Shown: positions 8,203 to 16,466, counted from the first letter of the stretch. The stretch is DNA of 64,000 nucleotides from JBNGOQ01 sp050589645 (GCF_050589645.1 NZ_JBNGOQ010000002.1:1-64000), one strand, 5' to 3'. The notes: generated by a model not told the origin, from the sequence alone. Program-made: numbers and translations.

Positions 8203-9618
8203 TTATGATGCCCGTTTTTCCAAAAGTACAACATTTTCTACATGATGCGTCTGGGGAAACATATCTACTGGCTGTATTTTTTTTAACTGGTACAATTCGT
8301 TCATCAAGGCTAGATCCCTTGCCTGTGTGGCACTATTACAGCTGACGTAGACCACCTTTGAAGGTGCAATATCCATAATTTGCCGTACCACATCCTTGTG
8401 CATGCCATCCCTAGGCGGGTCTGTAATGATAACATCGGGCCTTCCATGAGTAGCTATAAAGTCGGCATTGAATATGTTTTTCATATCCCCGGCAAAAAAG
8501 TCCACATTGGTAATTTTATTCTCCAGCGCATTGGCCTTGGCAGCGGCAATGGCCTCTGGAACAGCCTCGATCCCAATCACCTTTTTTGCGCTTTCCGAAA
8601 CGAATTGGGCAATGGTCCCAGTACCGGTGTATAGGTCATAGACCAGTTCCATACCTGTTAATCCCGCAAAGTCCCTGGTAACCTTGTATAGTTCGTATGC
8701 CTGCTTGGAATTGGTTTGGTAAAATGATTTTGCGGTTATTTTAAAGCGCAACTCCTCCATGGTTTCAAAAATATGATCCCTTCCAGCATGACAGATCACC
8801 TCTTGATCATAGATCGTGTCATTGGCCTTTTGGTTGATGACATACAATAGAGAGGTGATTTCCGGAAAACTTTTGGCCAGATGGTCCAGCAATAAAATTC
8901 TCTTGTCCGCATCGTCCCCAAAAAATTGCACAAGGACCATAACTTCCCCTATGGAGGAAGTCCTTATCATAAGGGTTCTCAGCAATCCCTCTTGTTTTCT
9001 GGGATTGAAGAATGGCAAGCCGTGAGCGGTGGCAAAGGTCCTAATTTCCATACGAATGGCATTGGAGGGGTCTTCTTGCAGGTGGCATTTTTTTATATCC
9101 AAGATTTTGTCCCACATTCCTGGAATATGGAAACCCAGAGCGTTTTTATCCTTGATTTCGGTATCCGAATTTATCTCCTCCAGGCTAAGCCATCTTGCAT
9201 CGGAAAAGGAGAACTCCATCTTATTTCGGTAAAAATACTGGTCTTTTGAACCCAGAATGGGTGAAATTTCCGGAAGTTCCAAATGGCCTATGCGCCTTAG
9301 ATTGTTGATTACTTCCTCTTGTTTGTAATGTAACTGGTGCTTATAGCCCATATGTTGCCATTTGCACCCACCGCAAACACCAAAATGCTCACATACGGGC
9401 TCTGTCCTTTTGTCGGACCGTGTATGAAAATGCGTGGCGACACCTTCAAAATAGGCCTTTCTTTTTTTTGTGGTCTGTACATCTACAATATCGCCGGGAA
9501 CCGTATTGGTAAGGAAAATTACCCTACCGTCCGGAGCCTTCCCCACAGTTTTTCCTTTGGCTCCGGCATCGATGACCGCAACTTTTTCAAAATATTGTCG
9601 CCTGTTCTTTTTGCGCAT
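8203..9618 (-). CDS. rlmD: 23S rRNA (uracil(1939)-C(5))-methyltransferase
   Basis: A 471-residue enzyme that makes 5-methyluridine in 23S rRNA. It has an N-terminal TRAM domain (about residues 1-65), then an iron-sulfur cluster motif CEHFGVCGGC with a further cysteine in KKCHLQ, and a C-terminal class I methyltransferase domain. DLYTGTGTIAQF is the S-adenosylmethionine loop, ITDPPRDGMHK the release/active-site segment, and the nucleophile lies in VYVSCNSATQARDL. Length fits the RlmD/RumA family. It heads a three-gene operon. A consensus-like -7 box lies only four bases before the ATG, which would make the transcript leaderless or nearly so. Confidence 0.9.
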   Translation of the reverse strand: MRKKNRRQYFEKVAVIDAGAKGKTVGKAPDGRVIFLTNTVPGDIVDVQTTKKRKAYFEGVATHFHTRSDKRTEPVCEHFGVCGGCKWQHMGYKHQLHYKQEEVINNLRRIGHLELPEISPILGSKDQYFYRNKMEFSFSDARWLSLEEINSDTEIKDKNALGFHIPGMWDKILDIKKCHLQEDPSNAIRMEIRTFATAHGLPFFNPRKQEGLLRTLMIRTSSIGEVMVLVQFFGDDADKRILLLDHLAKSFPEITSLLYVINQKANDTIYDQEVICHAGRDHIFETMEELRFKITAKSFYQTNSKQAYELYKVTRDFAGLTGMELVYDLYTGTGTIAQFVSESAKKVIGIEAVPEAIAAAKANALENKITNVDFFAGDMKNIFNADFIATHGRPDVIITDPPRDGMHKDVVRQIMDIAPSKVVYVSCNSATQARDLALMNELYQLKKIQPVDMFPQTHHVENVVLLEKRAS

Positions 9619-9622
9619 GGAG

Positions 9623-9630
9623 CAAAAGTA
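9623..9630 (-). promoter_or_regulatory. Candidate -7 box very close to the rlmD start
   Basis: Minus-strand TACTTTTG fits TAnnTTTG exactly but lies only four bases before the ATG at 9618. No TTG is present at the expected -33 distance, so this may be chance. Confidence 0.3.
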
Positions 9631-9741
9631 CTAATAGCATTGAATTTTACAGCCTGTTTGGATCAGTTATCTTTAGAATGCATAAAAAAGACAACAAATT
9701 GAACCTTTTCGCTTTTGGCACGTCTTTCTTGTGTAAGGCAT

Positions 9742-10308
9742 ATGGGAAACACCAATAAAACATTTGATGGTCTGTTGGTATTGCAGTATCAATCCGGAGA
9801 TAAAAAGGCACTTTCCCTTTTGGTTAAGAGGTACCATCTCCGATTATGTAGGCATGCTTTCTGGTACACCCGCGATATGGATGCTGCCAAGGATATCGTA
9901 CAGGACTGTTGGAGTGTTATGGTCAATAAGTTGAGTAACATTAAAGACCCTAACAGCTTTGGGAGTTGGGCCACAAAGATCGTGACCCGTAAATCATTGG
10001 ATTACCTCAATAGGAACAAGAGAACCCGCGAGCATATGCAATCCTATGCCAAGCTGTCCGAGACGGATGGGAGTTACGAGGAAGGGGAATCGGACCGGTT
10101 AAAACTTCAAAATGGAATACGCCTGTTGCCCGGTGACCAGCAAATGGTACTTCGCCTGTTCTATACCCAGGAGTATTCCTTAAGGGAGATCAGCGATATT
10201 TTGAATATCTCGGTAGGAACGGTAAAATCAAGATTGTTCCATGCCCGTGAAAAATTAAAGACAATTCTAAAAACAAATAACGATGAAAAAAGATCTGGAA
10301 AAAATTGA
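9742..10308 (+). CDS. ECF-type RNA polymerase sigma factor
   Basis: A 188-residue sigma-70 family protein with region 2 (about residues 20-85, including DIVQDCWSVMVNKL) and region 4 (residues 125-180) with the helix-turn-helix LREISDILNISVGTVKSRLF. The start at 9742 (MGNTNKTFDGLLVLQYQSGD) is preferred; an upstream in-frame codon would add nine unusual residues. No region 3 is present, as in ECF (group IV) sigma factors. The 3' end overlaps the next gene, encoding a membrane protein, by 26 nt. This resembles a sigma/anti-sigma arrangement. Confidence 0.88.
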   Translation: MGNTNKTFDGLLVLQYQSGDKKALSLLVKRYHLRLCRHAFWYTRDMDAAKDIVQDCWSVMVNKLSNIKDPNSFGSWATKIVTRKSLDYLNRNKRTREHMQSYAKLSETDGSYEEGESDRLKLQNGIRLLPGDQQMVLRLFYTQEYSLREISDILNISVGTVKSRLFHAREKLKTILKTNNDEKRSGKN

Positions 10309-10669
10309 TTTGCTTATTAAGGAAGCCTTGAACGAGGAAGAGGCTAAATTTTATGATGAATTGGAGGAGCAGAACCTTTTTGGGAAATTGGGGACGGTGT
10401 ATCGTGGAAAAATGGGGTGGCTGGCCATGATTATGAACGTAATGCATTTATTAATATTTGCACTTTTTGTTTATTGCGTTGTACAATTCTTTGGTACGGA
10501 AGAAACCAACATCCTAATCAAATGGGCCGCAGCCGGATTTTTATGCATGATCGCCATGGGGATGTTAAAACTTTATGTCTGGCAGCAGATGGACAAGAAC
10601 GACATTCTAAGGGAATTAAAGCGACTGGAGCTCCAAGTCACCGCGCTCAGTGGTAAGTTAAATCAATAA
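10283..10669 (+). CDS. DUF6768 family membrane protein, possible sigma-factor partner
   Basis: A 128-residue protein: a charged cytoplasmic N-terminus (KKDLEKIDLLIKEALNEEEAKF), two transmembrane segments (about residues 48-70 and 78-97) and a C-terminal amphipathic, coiled-coil-like tail (NDILRELKRLELQVTAL). It resembles the flavobacterial DUF6768 family, which is often encoded beside an ECF sigma factor. The start lies inside the sigma gene, favouring coupled translation. No zinc-binding or FecR/RseA-type anti-sigma motif is visible, so an anti-sigma role is inferred only from position and topology. Confidence 0.78.
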   Translation: MKKDLEKIDLLIKEALNEEEAKFYDELEEQNLFGKLGTVYRGKMGWLAMIMNVMHLLIFALFVYCVVQFFGTEETNILIKWAAAGFLCMIAMGMLKLYVWQQMDKNDILRELKRLELQVTALSGKLNQ

Positions 10670-10786
10670 AGATCCTGGAAAGCTTTTTTTACTGAGGCAG
10701 GTTTTTTGTAACTTGCAGTTTCTACAACGGATGATTTCTCTCCCTAAGAAGGAATTGCTAAAGTTTTACTTAAAATATTCAAAGTC

Positions 10787-12064
10787 ATGTCAGTTTTGGA
10801 AAGAATGACCTCCCAAGATGCCATAGCATTGGAGAACAAGTACGGCGCACAGAACTATCATCCCTTGCCAGTAGTATTAAGTAGGGGAGAAGGTGTTTAT
10901 GTGTGGGACGTTGAAGGAAAAAAATACTATGATTTCCTATCCGCATATTCGGCGGTAAATCAGGGGCATTGCCACCCCAGAATTATTTCGGCCCTTAAGG
11001 AACAGGCCGAAAATCTGACGCTCACCTCACGGGCATTTTACAATGATATGCTCGGAAAGTACGAGAAGTACATCACCGAATATTTCGGATTTGATCGGGT
11101 ATTGCCCATGAATACAGGTGCGGAAGCCGTTGAGACCGCTATAAAAATAGCGAGAAAGTGGGGATATGAGAAAAAAGGGATACCAGCCAACCAAGCGAAG
11201 ATCGTGGTGTGCCAAAATAATTTCCATGGCAGAACCATTACGATAATATCTGCGTCCAATGATCCCATAGCCACGGAAAACTTTGGTCCCTTTACACCTG
11301 GCATAGTTTCAATTCGATACAACGATATCAATGCGTTGCAGGAAGCCTTGAAGGACCCTAACGTGGCCGCTTTTCTGGTAGAGCCCATACAGGGTGAAGC
11401 AGGGGTTTATGTGCCCGACGAAAACTATATCCGGGAAGCACATGAACTGTGCAGGGAAAAGAACGTCCTGTTTATTTCCGATGAAGTACAGACAGGCATA
11501 GCCAGGACCGGTAGACTATTGGCCAGTTGTGGTACTTGCTCCTGTACAGACCGACTTTGCAGTGATACCCCGGACGTTAAACCGGATATGCTGATTTTGG
11601 GAAAAGCGCTGTCAGGCGGGGTACTTCCCGTTTCCGCGGTTTTGGCAAATAATACGATTATGGAAGTTATACGTCCCGGAAACCACGGTTCTACCTTTGG
11701 CGGAAATCCACTGGCTTGCGCTGTTGCCATAGCGGCCCTGGAGGTTGTTAGGGATGAAGATCTAGCCGAAAATGCCTTTGTTTTGGGCGAACTTTTTAGA
11801 AGTGAGATGGAAAAATTGGTCGGAGAATCCGATTTGGTGAGACTGGTTCGGGGCAAAGGGTTGCTCAATGCCATTGTAATCAATGATTCGGAGGATAGCT
11901 CCACAGCTTGGGATATCTGCATGGCACTTAAGGAAAATGGTCTGTTGGCCAAACCAACACATGGAAATATTATTCGTTTCGCGCCACCGCTGGTAATGAC
12001 CGAAGAACAGATGCTTGATTGTATATCGATTATTAAACGAACCCTGAAGGCATTTAAGAAATAA
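10787..12064 (+). CDS. rocD: Ornithine aminotransferase
   Basis: A 425-residue PLP-dependent class III aminotransferase that converts ornithine and 2-oxoglutarate to glutamate semialdehyde and glutamate. Visible marks are MNTGAEAVETAIK for the PLP phosphate, FHGRTI, VEPIQGEAG, the aspartate-containing FISDEVQTG and the PLP lysine in LILGKALSGG. Between the last two is a cysteine-rich insertion (C248, C251, C253, C258) not found in the human or Bacillus enzymes but seen, as I recall, in Bacteroidota relatives. It is a single gene closed by a terminator shared with rplS. It links arginine/ornithine breakdown to proline and glutamate. Confidence 0.9.
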   Translation: MSVLERMTSQDAIALENKYGAQNYHPLPVVLSRGEGVYVWDVEGKKYYDFLSAYSAVNQGHCHPRIISALKEQAENLTLTSRAFYNDMLGKYEKYITEYFGFDRVLPMNTGAEAVETAIKIARKWGYEKKGIPANQAKIVVCQNNFHGRTITIISASNDPIATENFGPFTPGIVSIRYNDINALQEALKDPNVAAFLVEPIQGEAGVYVPDENYIREAHELCREKNVLFISDEVQTGIARTGRLLASCGTCSCTDRLCSDTPDVKPDMLILGKALSGGVLPVSAVLANNTIMEVIRPGNHGSTFGGNPLACAVAIAALEVVRDEDLAENAFVLGELFRSEMEKLVGESDLVRLVRGKGLLNAIVINDSEDSSTAWDICMALKENGLLAKPTHGNIIRFAPPLVMTEEQMLDCISIIKRTLKAFKK

Positions 12065-12083
12065 AGGACATTCCTTGAAAATG

Positions 12084-12119
12084 AAAAAACCCTCAAAAAT
12101 GGCTTTTGAGGGTTTTTTT
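12084..12119. terminator. Bidirectional terminator between rocD and rplS
   Basis: A perfect 15-bp stem, 12084-12098 with 12104-12118, and a five-base loop. It has an A-run on the left and a T-run on the right, so it can stop both convergent genes. Confidence 0.9.
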
Positions 12120-12134
12120 ACGGTTTAGCGTTCT

Positions 12135-12485
12135 TTAGGAACGTACTTCCTTGATGCGGGCCTTTTTACCGGTAAGACCTCTGAAGTAGAAGATACGGGC
12201 TCTACGTACCTTACCTTTTTTATTGACCTCTATTTTTTGAAGTGCGGGCATATTAACCGGAAAGATCCTTTCTACACCAACAGTGCCAGACATTTTTCTT
12301 ATGGTGAAAGTTTCCGTAGCATTGCTTCCCCTTCTTTGAATAACAACTCCTTTGAAAAACTGGGTACGTGTTTTTTCACCTTCCTTAATCTCATAGTAGA
12401 CCGTTATAGTGTCTCCTGAAGAGAATTTGGGAAAATCTTTTTTTGGAACAAATTCGTCTTCAACAAATTTTATTAATGCTTCCAT
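12135..12485 (-). CDS. rplS: 50S ribosomal protein L19
   Basis: A 116-residue ribosomal protein of the usual length. Characteristic L19 sequence includes FSSGDTITVYYEIKEGEKTR, FKGVVIQRRG, FTIRKMSGTVGVERIFP and the basic RRARIFYFRGLTGKKAR. L19 sits at the interface of the ribosomal subunits. It follows trmD and a small membrane protein on the same strand but has its own strong promoter (12554-12583) and a leader of about 65 nt, suggesting separate control. A bidirectional terminator follows. Confidence 0.96.
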   Translation of the reverse strand: MEALIKFVEDEFVPKKDFPKFSSGDTITVYYEIKEGEKTRTQFFKGVVIQRRGSNATETFTIRKMSGTVGVERIFPVNMPALQKIEVNKKGKVRRARIFYFRGLTGKKARIKEVRS

Positions 12486-12553
12486 TGTTTTTGTTTACAG
12501 TTATTTAGAACCAACGTTCACGATTCTCGTCAGAGGTTGATTTTAACAGAGTG
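12486..12553 (-). promoter_or_regulatory. Possible structured leader of rplS mRNA
   Basis: The distance from the promoter box to the rplS ATG is 68 nt, against 8-34 nt for most other boxed genes here. The RNA can form a small stem (ACGA-GAA-UCGU) enclosed by AACC/GGUU pairing. Ribosomal protein leaders that bind their own product are known in Flavobacteria, so autoregulation is plausible. The structure was judged by eye only. Confidence 0.35.
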
Positions 12554-12583
12554 CAAAATTAAATAATATATGGGGAATTGCAA
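12554..12583 (-). promoter_or_regulatory. Promoter of rplS (-33 TTG, 19-nt spacer, -7 TAATTTTG)
   Basis: On the minus strand TTG (12583-12581) is followed after 19 nt by TAATTTTG (12561-12554). Both elements and the spacing match the Bacteroidota consensus, making this one of the best promoters in the window. Confidence 0.6.
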
Positions 12584-12613
12584 GGGAATATGTCGTTTTT
12601 TCCTTGCGGCAGG

Positions 12614-12949
12614 TCAAATAGAAGGGTTTTCATTCTTTTTGACAAGTTTTATCGCCAAAAGGATAAGCCCTGTCGCAAACATGATATATACCATTCCATT
12701 AACAACGGAAATAATGCCCTGACTTCGTACAATAGCTTCCGGACCGCCGGTCCGTGCCATGACCATAGGTAAGACCACCCCAATTATTCCAAGGATAATC
12801 GAGAGGATACTCCCCAACAGCATCAATATAGACGCGAGGGACCGTTGTTTAAAGAAAAGGATAAAACAGCCTATCAGGACCAGTAGTTGTCCCAGGCCAT
12901 AGACGAAATAACCTATAATATAAGGAATTGGTAAGTCGCTCATTGTCAT
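12614..12949 (-). CDS. Small hypothetical membrane protein between trmD and rplS
   Basis: A 111-residue hydrophobic protein with three transmembrane segments (about residues 9-30, 37-63 and 83-103) and a short lysine-rich C-terminus. I recognise no characterised family. The start lies two bases after the trmD stop, with a second in-frame ATG two codons later, so it is co-transcribed with trmD. Its position between trmD and rplS, which are adjacent in many other bacteria, is the notable feature. Confidence 0.75.
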   Translation of the reverse strand: MTMSDLPIPYIIGYFVYGLGQLLVLIGCFILFFKQRSLASILMLLGSILSIILGIIGVVLPMVMARTGGPEAIVRSQGIISVVNGMVYIMFATGLILLAIKLVKKNENPSI

Positions 12950-12951
12950 AA

Positions 12952-13626
12952 TTATTTTAGTAAGTCCGGTCTTCGCTGTTCGGTTCGTTTAAGGGCTTGA
13001 TCTTCCCGCCATTTCTCAATTTCCGGAAAATTACCACTTAATAGGATATCGGGTACCTTTAGGCCCTTATATTCCGATGGCCTGGTATACACGGGAGGCG
13101 CCAAAAGATTGTCCTGAAACGTATCGGTCAATGCCGAAGTTTCGTTGTTCAATACTCCGGGGATCAACCGTATAATGGCGTCACAGAGCACGGCGGCTCC
13201 CAACTCCCCACCTGATAATACATAGTCCCCGATGGAAATCTCCTTGGTGATCAAAGTTTCCCTAACACGTTGGTCCACGCCCTTATAATGTCCGCAGAGA
13301 ATAATCATATTGTCCAGAAGTGAAATGGAATTCGCCATTTTTTGATTTAAGGTTTCCCCATCGGGGGTCATATAAATGACCTCGTCGTATTCCCTTTCTG
13401 CTTTTAGCGAAGCGATACATTTATCTATAGGCTCGATCATCATAACCATACCAGCCCCGCCCCCAAATTGATAATCGTCAATTTGGTTATAGCTTTTATC
13501 CGTATAGTCCCTTAAATTATGCATATGCACTTCCACCAGACCCTTTTCTATAGCACGCTTAAGAATGGAAGCTTCAAAAGGACTTTTAAGCAGTTCGGGC
13601 AATACCGTTATAATATCAATTCGCAT
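12952..13626 (-). CDS. trmD: tRNA (guanine(37)-N1)-methyltransferase
   Basis: A 224-residue SPOUT-class enzyme that methylates G37 next to the anticodon, preventing +1 frameshifts. Typical segments are MRIDIITVLPELL at the N-terminus, YQFGGGAGMVMM, LCGHYKGVDQRV and the trefoil-knot cofactor site YVLSGGELGAAVL followed by RLIPGVL. The C-terminus RPDLLK is the expected end. It is followed closely by the small membrane protein and then rplS; a GNAT gene lies 34 nt upstream on the same strand. Confidence 0.96.
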   Translation of the reverse strand: MRIDIITVLPELLKSPFEASILKRAIEKGLVEVHMHNLRDYTDKSYNQIDDYQFGGGAGMVMMIEPIDKCIASLKAEREYDEVIYMTPDGETLNQKMANSISLLDNMIILCGHYKGVDQRVRETLITKEISIGDYVLSGGELGAAVLCDAIIRLIPGVLNNETSALTDTFQDNLLAPPVYTRPSEYKGLKVPDILLSGNFPEIEKWREDQALKRTEQRRPDLLK

Positions 13627-13660
13627 GTAACTTTCGTCTTATGGCCAAAAACCAGTATGT

Positions 13661-14104
13661 TTAAGGCGCTTTCCAAAAATAGTGAAAACAATGGGAATCT
13701 TTTTTCCAACCCAGGCGCTCATATAACTTCTGAGCCGGATTGTCTACCGCGGTCTCCAGTGCCAATCCCTTGAAATTCTTTTCCGAACAATACGCCTGTG
13801 CCCTATTCAAGAGGGCCTCCCCGATACGTTTGCCTCTATGCGACTTGCTGACATATAAATCGTTGAGAATAAAGACGGCTTCGAGACTTACGGAAGAAAA
13901 GGTTTTGTACAATTGCGTGAAACCTACGGTCTCACCATGAAGTTCGGCCAGAAAAATCACCGATTCCCCCTTTGTAATCCGTTCCGTTAAAAAGGCCCTG
14001 GCCGCTGGGCTATTGGACTCTTGCCCATAAAAAATTCGATAAAGATCAAATAAGGGAGCCAGTTGTGGCACATCATCTTGGGTGGCCTTCCTTATCTTAA
14101 GCAT
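13661..14104 (-). CDS. GNAT family N-acetyltransferase
   Basis: A 147-residue acetyltransferase with the GNAT fold: LYVSKSHRGKRIGEALLNRA carries the acetyl-CoA pyrophosphate loop (R/Q-x-x-G-x-G/A, here RGKRIG), and LYERLGWKKD is the conserved C-terminal beta-strand segment. The acceptor cannot be predicted. It is on the same strand as trmD, 34 nt upstream of it, and follows a terminator that separates it from the gene before. Confidence 0.85.
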   Translation of the reverse strand: MLKIRKATQDDVPQLAPLFDLYRIFYGQESNSPAARAFLTERITKGESVIFLAELHGETVGFTQLYKTFSSVSLEAVFILNDLYVSKSHRGKRIGEALLNRAQAYCSEKNFKGLALETAVDNPAQKLYERLGWKKDSHCFHYFWKAP

Positions 14105-14114
14105 AATAAAAGCT

Positions 14115-14145
14115 AAAAAAAGCTCCGGTAAAGGAGCTTTTTTTT
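14115..14145 (-). terminator. Terminator after the coiled-coil membrane protein gene
   Basis: A perfect 12-bp stem 14115-14126/14133-14144 with a GGTAAA loop. On the minus strand it ends in a T-run, terminating the gene at 14144-14761, whose stop codon overlaps the stem. Confidence 0.85.
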
Positions 14146-14761
14146 ATTTGGATTTTTTGTATTTGTTTATTTCATCCTGCAGTTGCCTGCTTATTTTTTG
14201 CTCCCGTTCCAAGGCTCTGCGTCTGTGCTGTTCATACTCCACCTCCAACTCGCTAAGCGTTGTTTTGGCCTCCTGGGTCAAAATATTACTGTTTCTAAAT
14301 TTATAGATAAACAACAACAGCATAAGTAACAGCCCGCCAATTATGGTCCATAAGATAAAATTATAGGTCGATTTGGAGACAAGTGCCCCAAAAAAGGACA
14401 TACTGTCCTTTTCTTCGGTCACTGAGGTAAGGCTATTGCTGGTCTCCAGCAACTTGCTGTTCAAGGAACTTATGGTGGACTCGTGACCGGATATGGTGGC
14501 ATTAAGCTCCCCCTTGATTTTGTTGGCGGCATTCAGTGAATCCAAAACGTTTTGCCGCAACTTATCCAAATAGATTACCCGGACCACCTCGTATCTTTTT
14601 CCTTCCGCGCGGTAATTTCCCGATTTCTTGATTAAATATTCAAATTGGCTGCTGATAGGACCTTGATCCAAAGACAGATTTTCCCCATCTGTTTCTTGCG
14701 CAAATTGTAGATTAAACGTTAATAGGGCAATTACAATAAATAGTATTCTAAAGCCTTTCAT
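14144..14761 (-). CDS. Exported single-pass membrane protein with coiled coil (unknown function)
   Basis: A 205-residue protein with an N-terminal signal (MKGFRILFIVIALLTFNLQFAQ), a mostly helical periplasmic region with coiled-coil heptads (residues about 75-125: LDSLNAANKIKGELNATIS and following), one transmembrane helix (about 136-152) and a charged helical cytoplasmic tail. Relatives in Flavobacteria are, as I recall, sometimes labelled tRNA (guanine-N1)-methyltransferase because they lie near trmD. No methyltransferase motif is present here, so that name should not be used. Confidence 0.75.
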   Translation of the reverse strand: MKGFRILFIVIALLTFNLQFAQETDGENLSLDQGPISSQFEYLIKKSGNYRAEGKRYEVVRVIYLDKLRQNVLDSLNAANKIKGELNATISGHESTISSLNSKLLETSNSLTSVTEEKDSMSFFGALVSKSTYNFILWTIIGGLLLMLLLFIYKFRNSNILTQEAKTTLSELEVEYEQHRRRALEREQKISRQLQDEINKYKKSK

Positions 14762-14909
14762 TTATGTAATTCTTGATGTTAATAATGATTTAGAGAGGGA
14801 CTAAAGTAATCCAATAAAATCAATTAAGAAAAAAATTTGCCAATAACCTATTTTTGATGCGCGTTGGCAGCTCGTATCCGATGCGTTAATCGATCTACAT
14901 ATAGGGTAT

Positions 14910-16358
14910 TTAGTAATAGGTATACCTTCTTACTTTGGCGATATATTTTGCCAGTCGTATCACCTGATGCGCATATCCATACTCGTTGTCATACCAAATG
15001 TAGAGCACCAGATTTTTGCCATCCTCGGAAACAATAGTGGCCGTACTGTCATAAATGGCCGGGGAAGTTGTACCTACAATATCGGTAGACACCAGCTCAT
15101 TGCTCAAGGAATATTTGATTTGTTCTACCATATCGCCCTCCAGCGCATATTTTTTGACGATGGTATTTATGCCCTCCTTGGAGGTTTTGTTGTTCACCTC
15201 CAAATTTAGGATAGCCAATGATCCGTTTGGAACGGGAACCCGAATGGCATTGGAGGTTAACTTGCCCTGCAGGCCTGGCAGTGCCTTGGCAACAGCCTTT
15301 CCGGCACCGGTCTCCGTGATGACCATGTTGAGGGCGGCAGCCCTTCCACGCCTGTATTTTCCGTGCATATTGTCTACCAGATTCTGATCGTTGGTATAGG
15401 CATGTATGGTTTCCAGATGTCCCTTTTTTATTCCTAGAGAATCTTCCACGATCTTAAGAATAGGGGTAATGGCATTAGTGGTACAGGAAGCCGCGGAGTA
15501 GATCTTGGTCGTATCCGGATCAAATTCCGTTTGGTTCACCCCGTGCACAATATTGGGAACCTCCTTACCTGGAGCGGTAAGCAATACCCTGGCCGTTCCC
15601 TTGGCTTTCAGATGCCTTTCCAATCCTTTTTTATCCCTAAAGGCCCCCGTATTGTCAATGACAAGGGCATTGGTTATCCCATAAGGGGTATAGTCTATTG
15701 CTTCCGGCGCCTGCGCACTGATAATATGTACCGTAGTTCCATTGATGATAAGTGCTTTGTTCTTAAAATCGGTATCCACGGTACCCATAAACTGCCCATG
15801 GACCGAATCGGTGCGTAATAAGGTGGCCCGTTTTTCCAGAATTTCCTGGGTAATTTCGCCCCGGGTAACAATAGCCCTTAAGCGTAATTGGTTTCCCTTG
15901 CCCGTTTTGGCCATAAGCTCACGGGCCAATAGCCTTCCAATTCTTCCAAACCCATAGAGAACAACGTCTTTGGGCCTTATTTCCCGTGCCGTGCCCGCAT
16001 CTTTCAACTTGTCCAGCACAAAAGCCTTTACGTTGTGGTAATTGTTGTCATCGGCATGATATTCATAGGTGAGCTTACCGATGTCCAACTTAGAAGGTGG
16101 CAATTTTATATCGTTGATGGCGCGAAGTATTTCCACGGAATCGAATATGGAAATCGGTTTTTGTACAAACTCGCCGGCGTATTCGTGCAAGTTGATAATA
16201 TCACTTACATTTTTATCGATAATTTGATTTTTGAACAGGACCACTTCAATGGACTTGTCGTACCAAAGGTCGCTGATGATCTTTATGAATTCGGTGGTAG
16301 CTTTTCTTCGGTCGGCCTGGAAGGCCAGTTCCTTTTCGTAAGAAGTTATAGGACTCAT
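14910..16358 (-). CDS. gap: Glyceraldehyde-3-phosphate dehydrogenase, long Bacteroidota form
   Basis: A 482-residue GAPDH. The catalytic core starts near residue 130 with the NAD(P)-binding VLYGFGRIGRLLAREL. The active-site cysteine is in YSAASCTTNAITP, and the family C-terminus has YIWYDNEYGYAHQV. About 130 helical residues precede the core; standard GAPDHs of about 335 residues lack them, but they are usual in this lineage's long form. It interconverts glyceraldehyde 3-phosphate and 1,3-bisphosphoglycerate; whether it serves glycolysis or gluconeogenesis cannot be told. It has its own promoter. Confidence 0.92.
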   Translation of the reverse strand: MSPITSYEKELAFQADRRKATTEFIKIISDLWYDKSIEVVLFKNQIIDKNVSDIINLHEYAGEFVQKPISIFDSVEILRAINDIKLPPSKLDIGKLTYEYHADDNNYHNVKAFVLDKLKDAGTAREIRPKDVVLYGFGRIGRLLARELMAKTGKGNQLRLRAIVTRGEITQEILEKRATLLRTDSVHGQFMGTVDTDFKNKALIINGTTVHIISAQAPEAIDYTPYGITNALVIDNTGAFRDKKGLERHLKAKGTARVLLTAPGKEVPNIVHGVNQTEFDPDTTKIYSAASCTTNAITPILKIVEDSLGIKKGHLETIHAYTNDQNLVDNMHGKYRRGRAAALNMVITETGAGKAVAKALPGLQGKLTSNAIRVPVPNGSLAILNLEVNNKTSKEGINTIVKKYALEGDMVEQIKYSLSNELVSTDIVGTTSPAIYDSTATIVSEDGKNLVLYIWYDNEYGYAHQVIRLAKYIAKVRRYTYY

Positions 16359-16392
16359 TGATTATAGTTAATGATTGTTTTGTAATTTTTTG

Positions 16393-16424
16393 CAAAAGTA
16401 TATATTTCAAACGTTTTCGCGCAA
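16393..16424 (-). promoter_or_regulatory. Promoter of the GAPDH gene
   Basis: Minus-strand TTG (16424-16422), 21-nt spacer and TACTTTTG (16400-16393), ending 34 nt before the ATG at 16358. Both boxes fit the Bacteroidota consensus. Confidence 0.55.
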
Positions 16425-16434
16425 CAATTTCCCA

Positions 16435-16466
16435 TAAAAAAAGCACTCCCAAGAGAGCGCTTTTTT
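16435..16466 (-). terminator. Terminator after the Deg protease gene
   Basis: An A-run plus GCACTC pairs with GAGCGC plus a T-run (one mismatch). The minus-strand T-run follows the protease stop at 16483. Confidence 0.7.
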
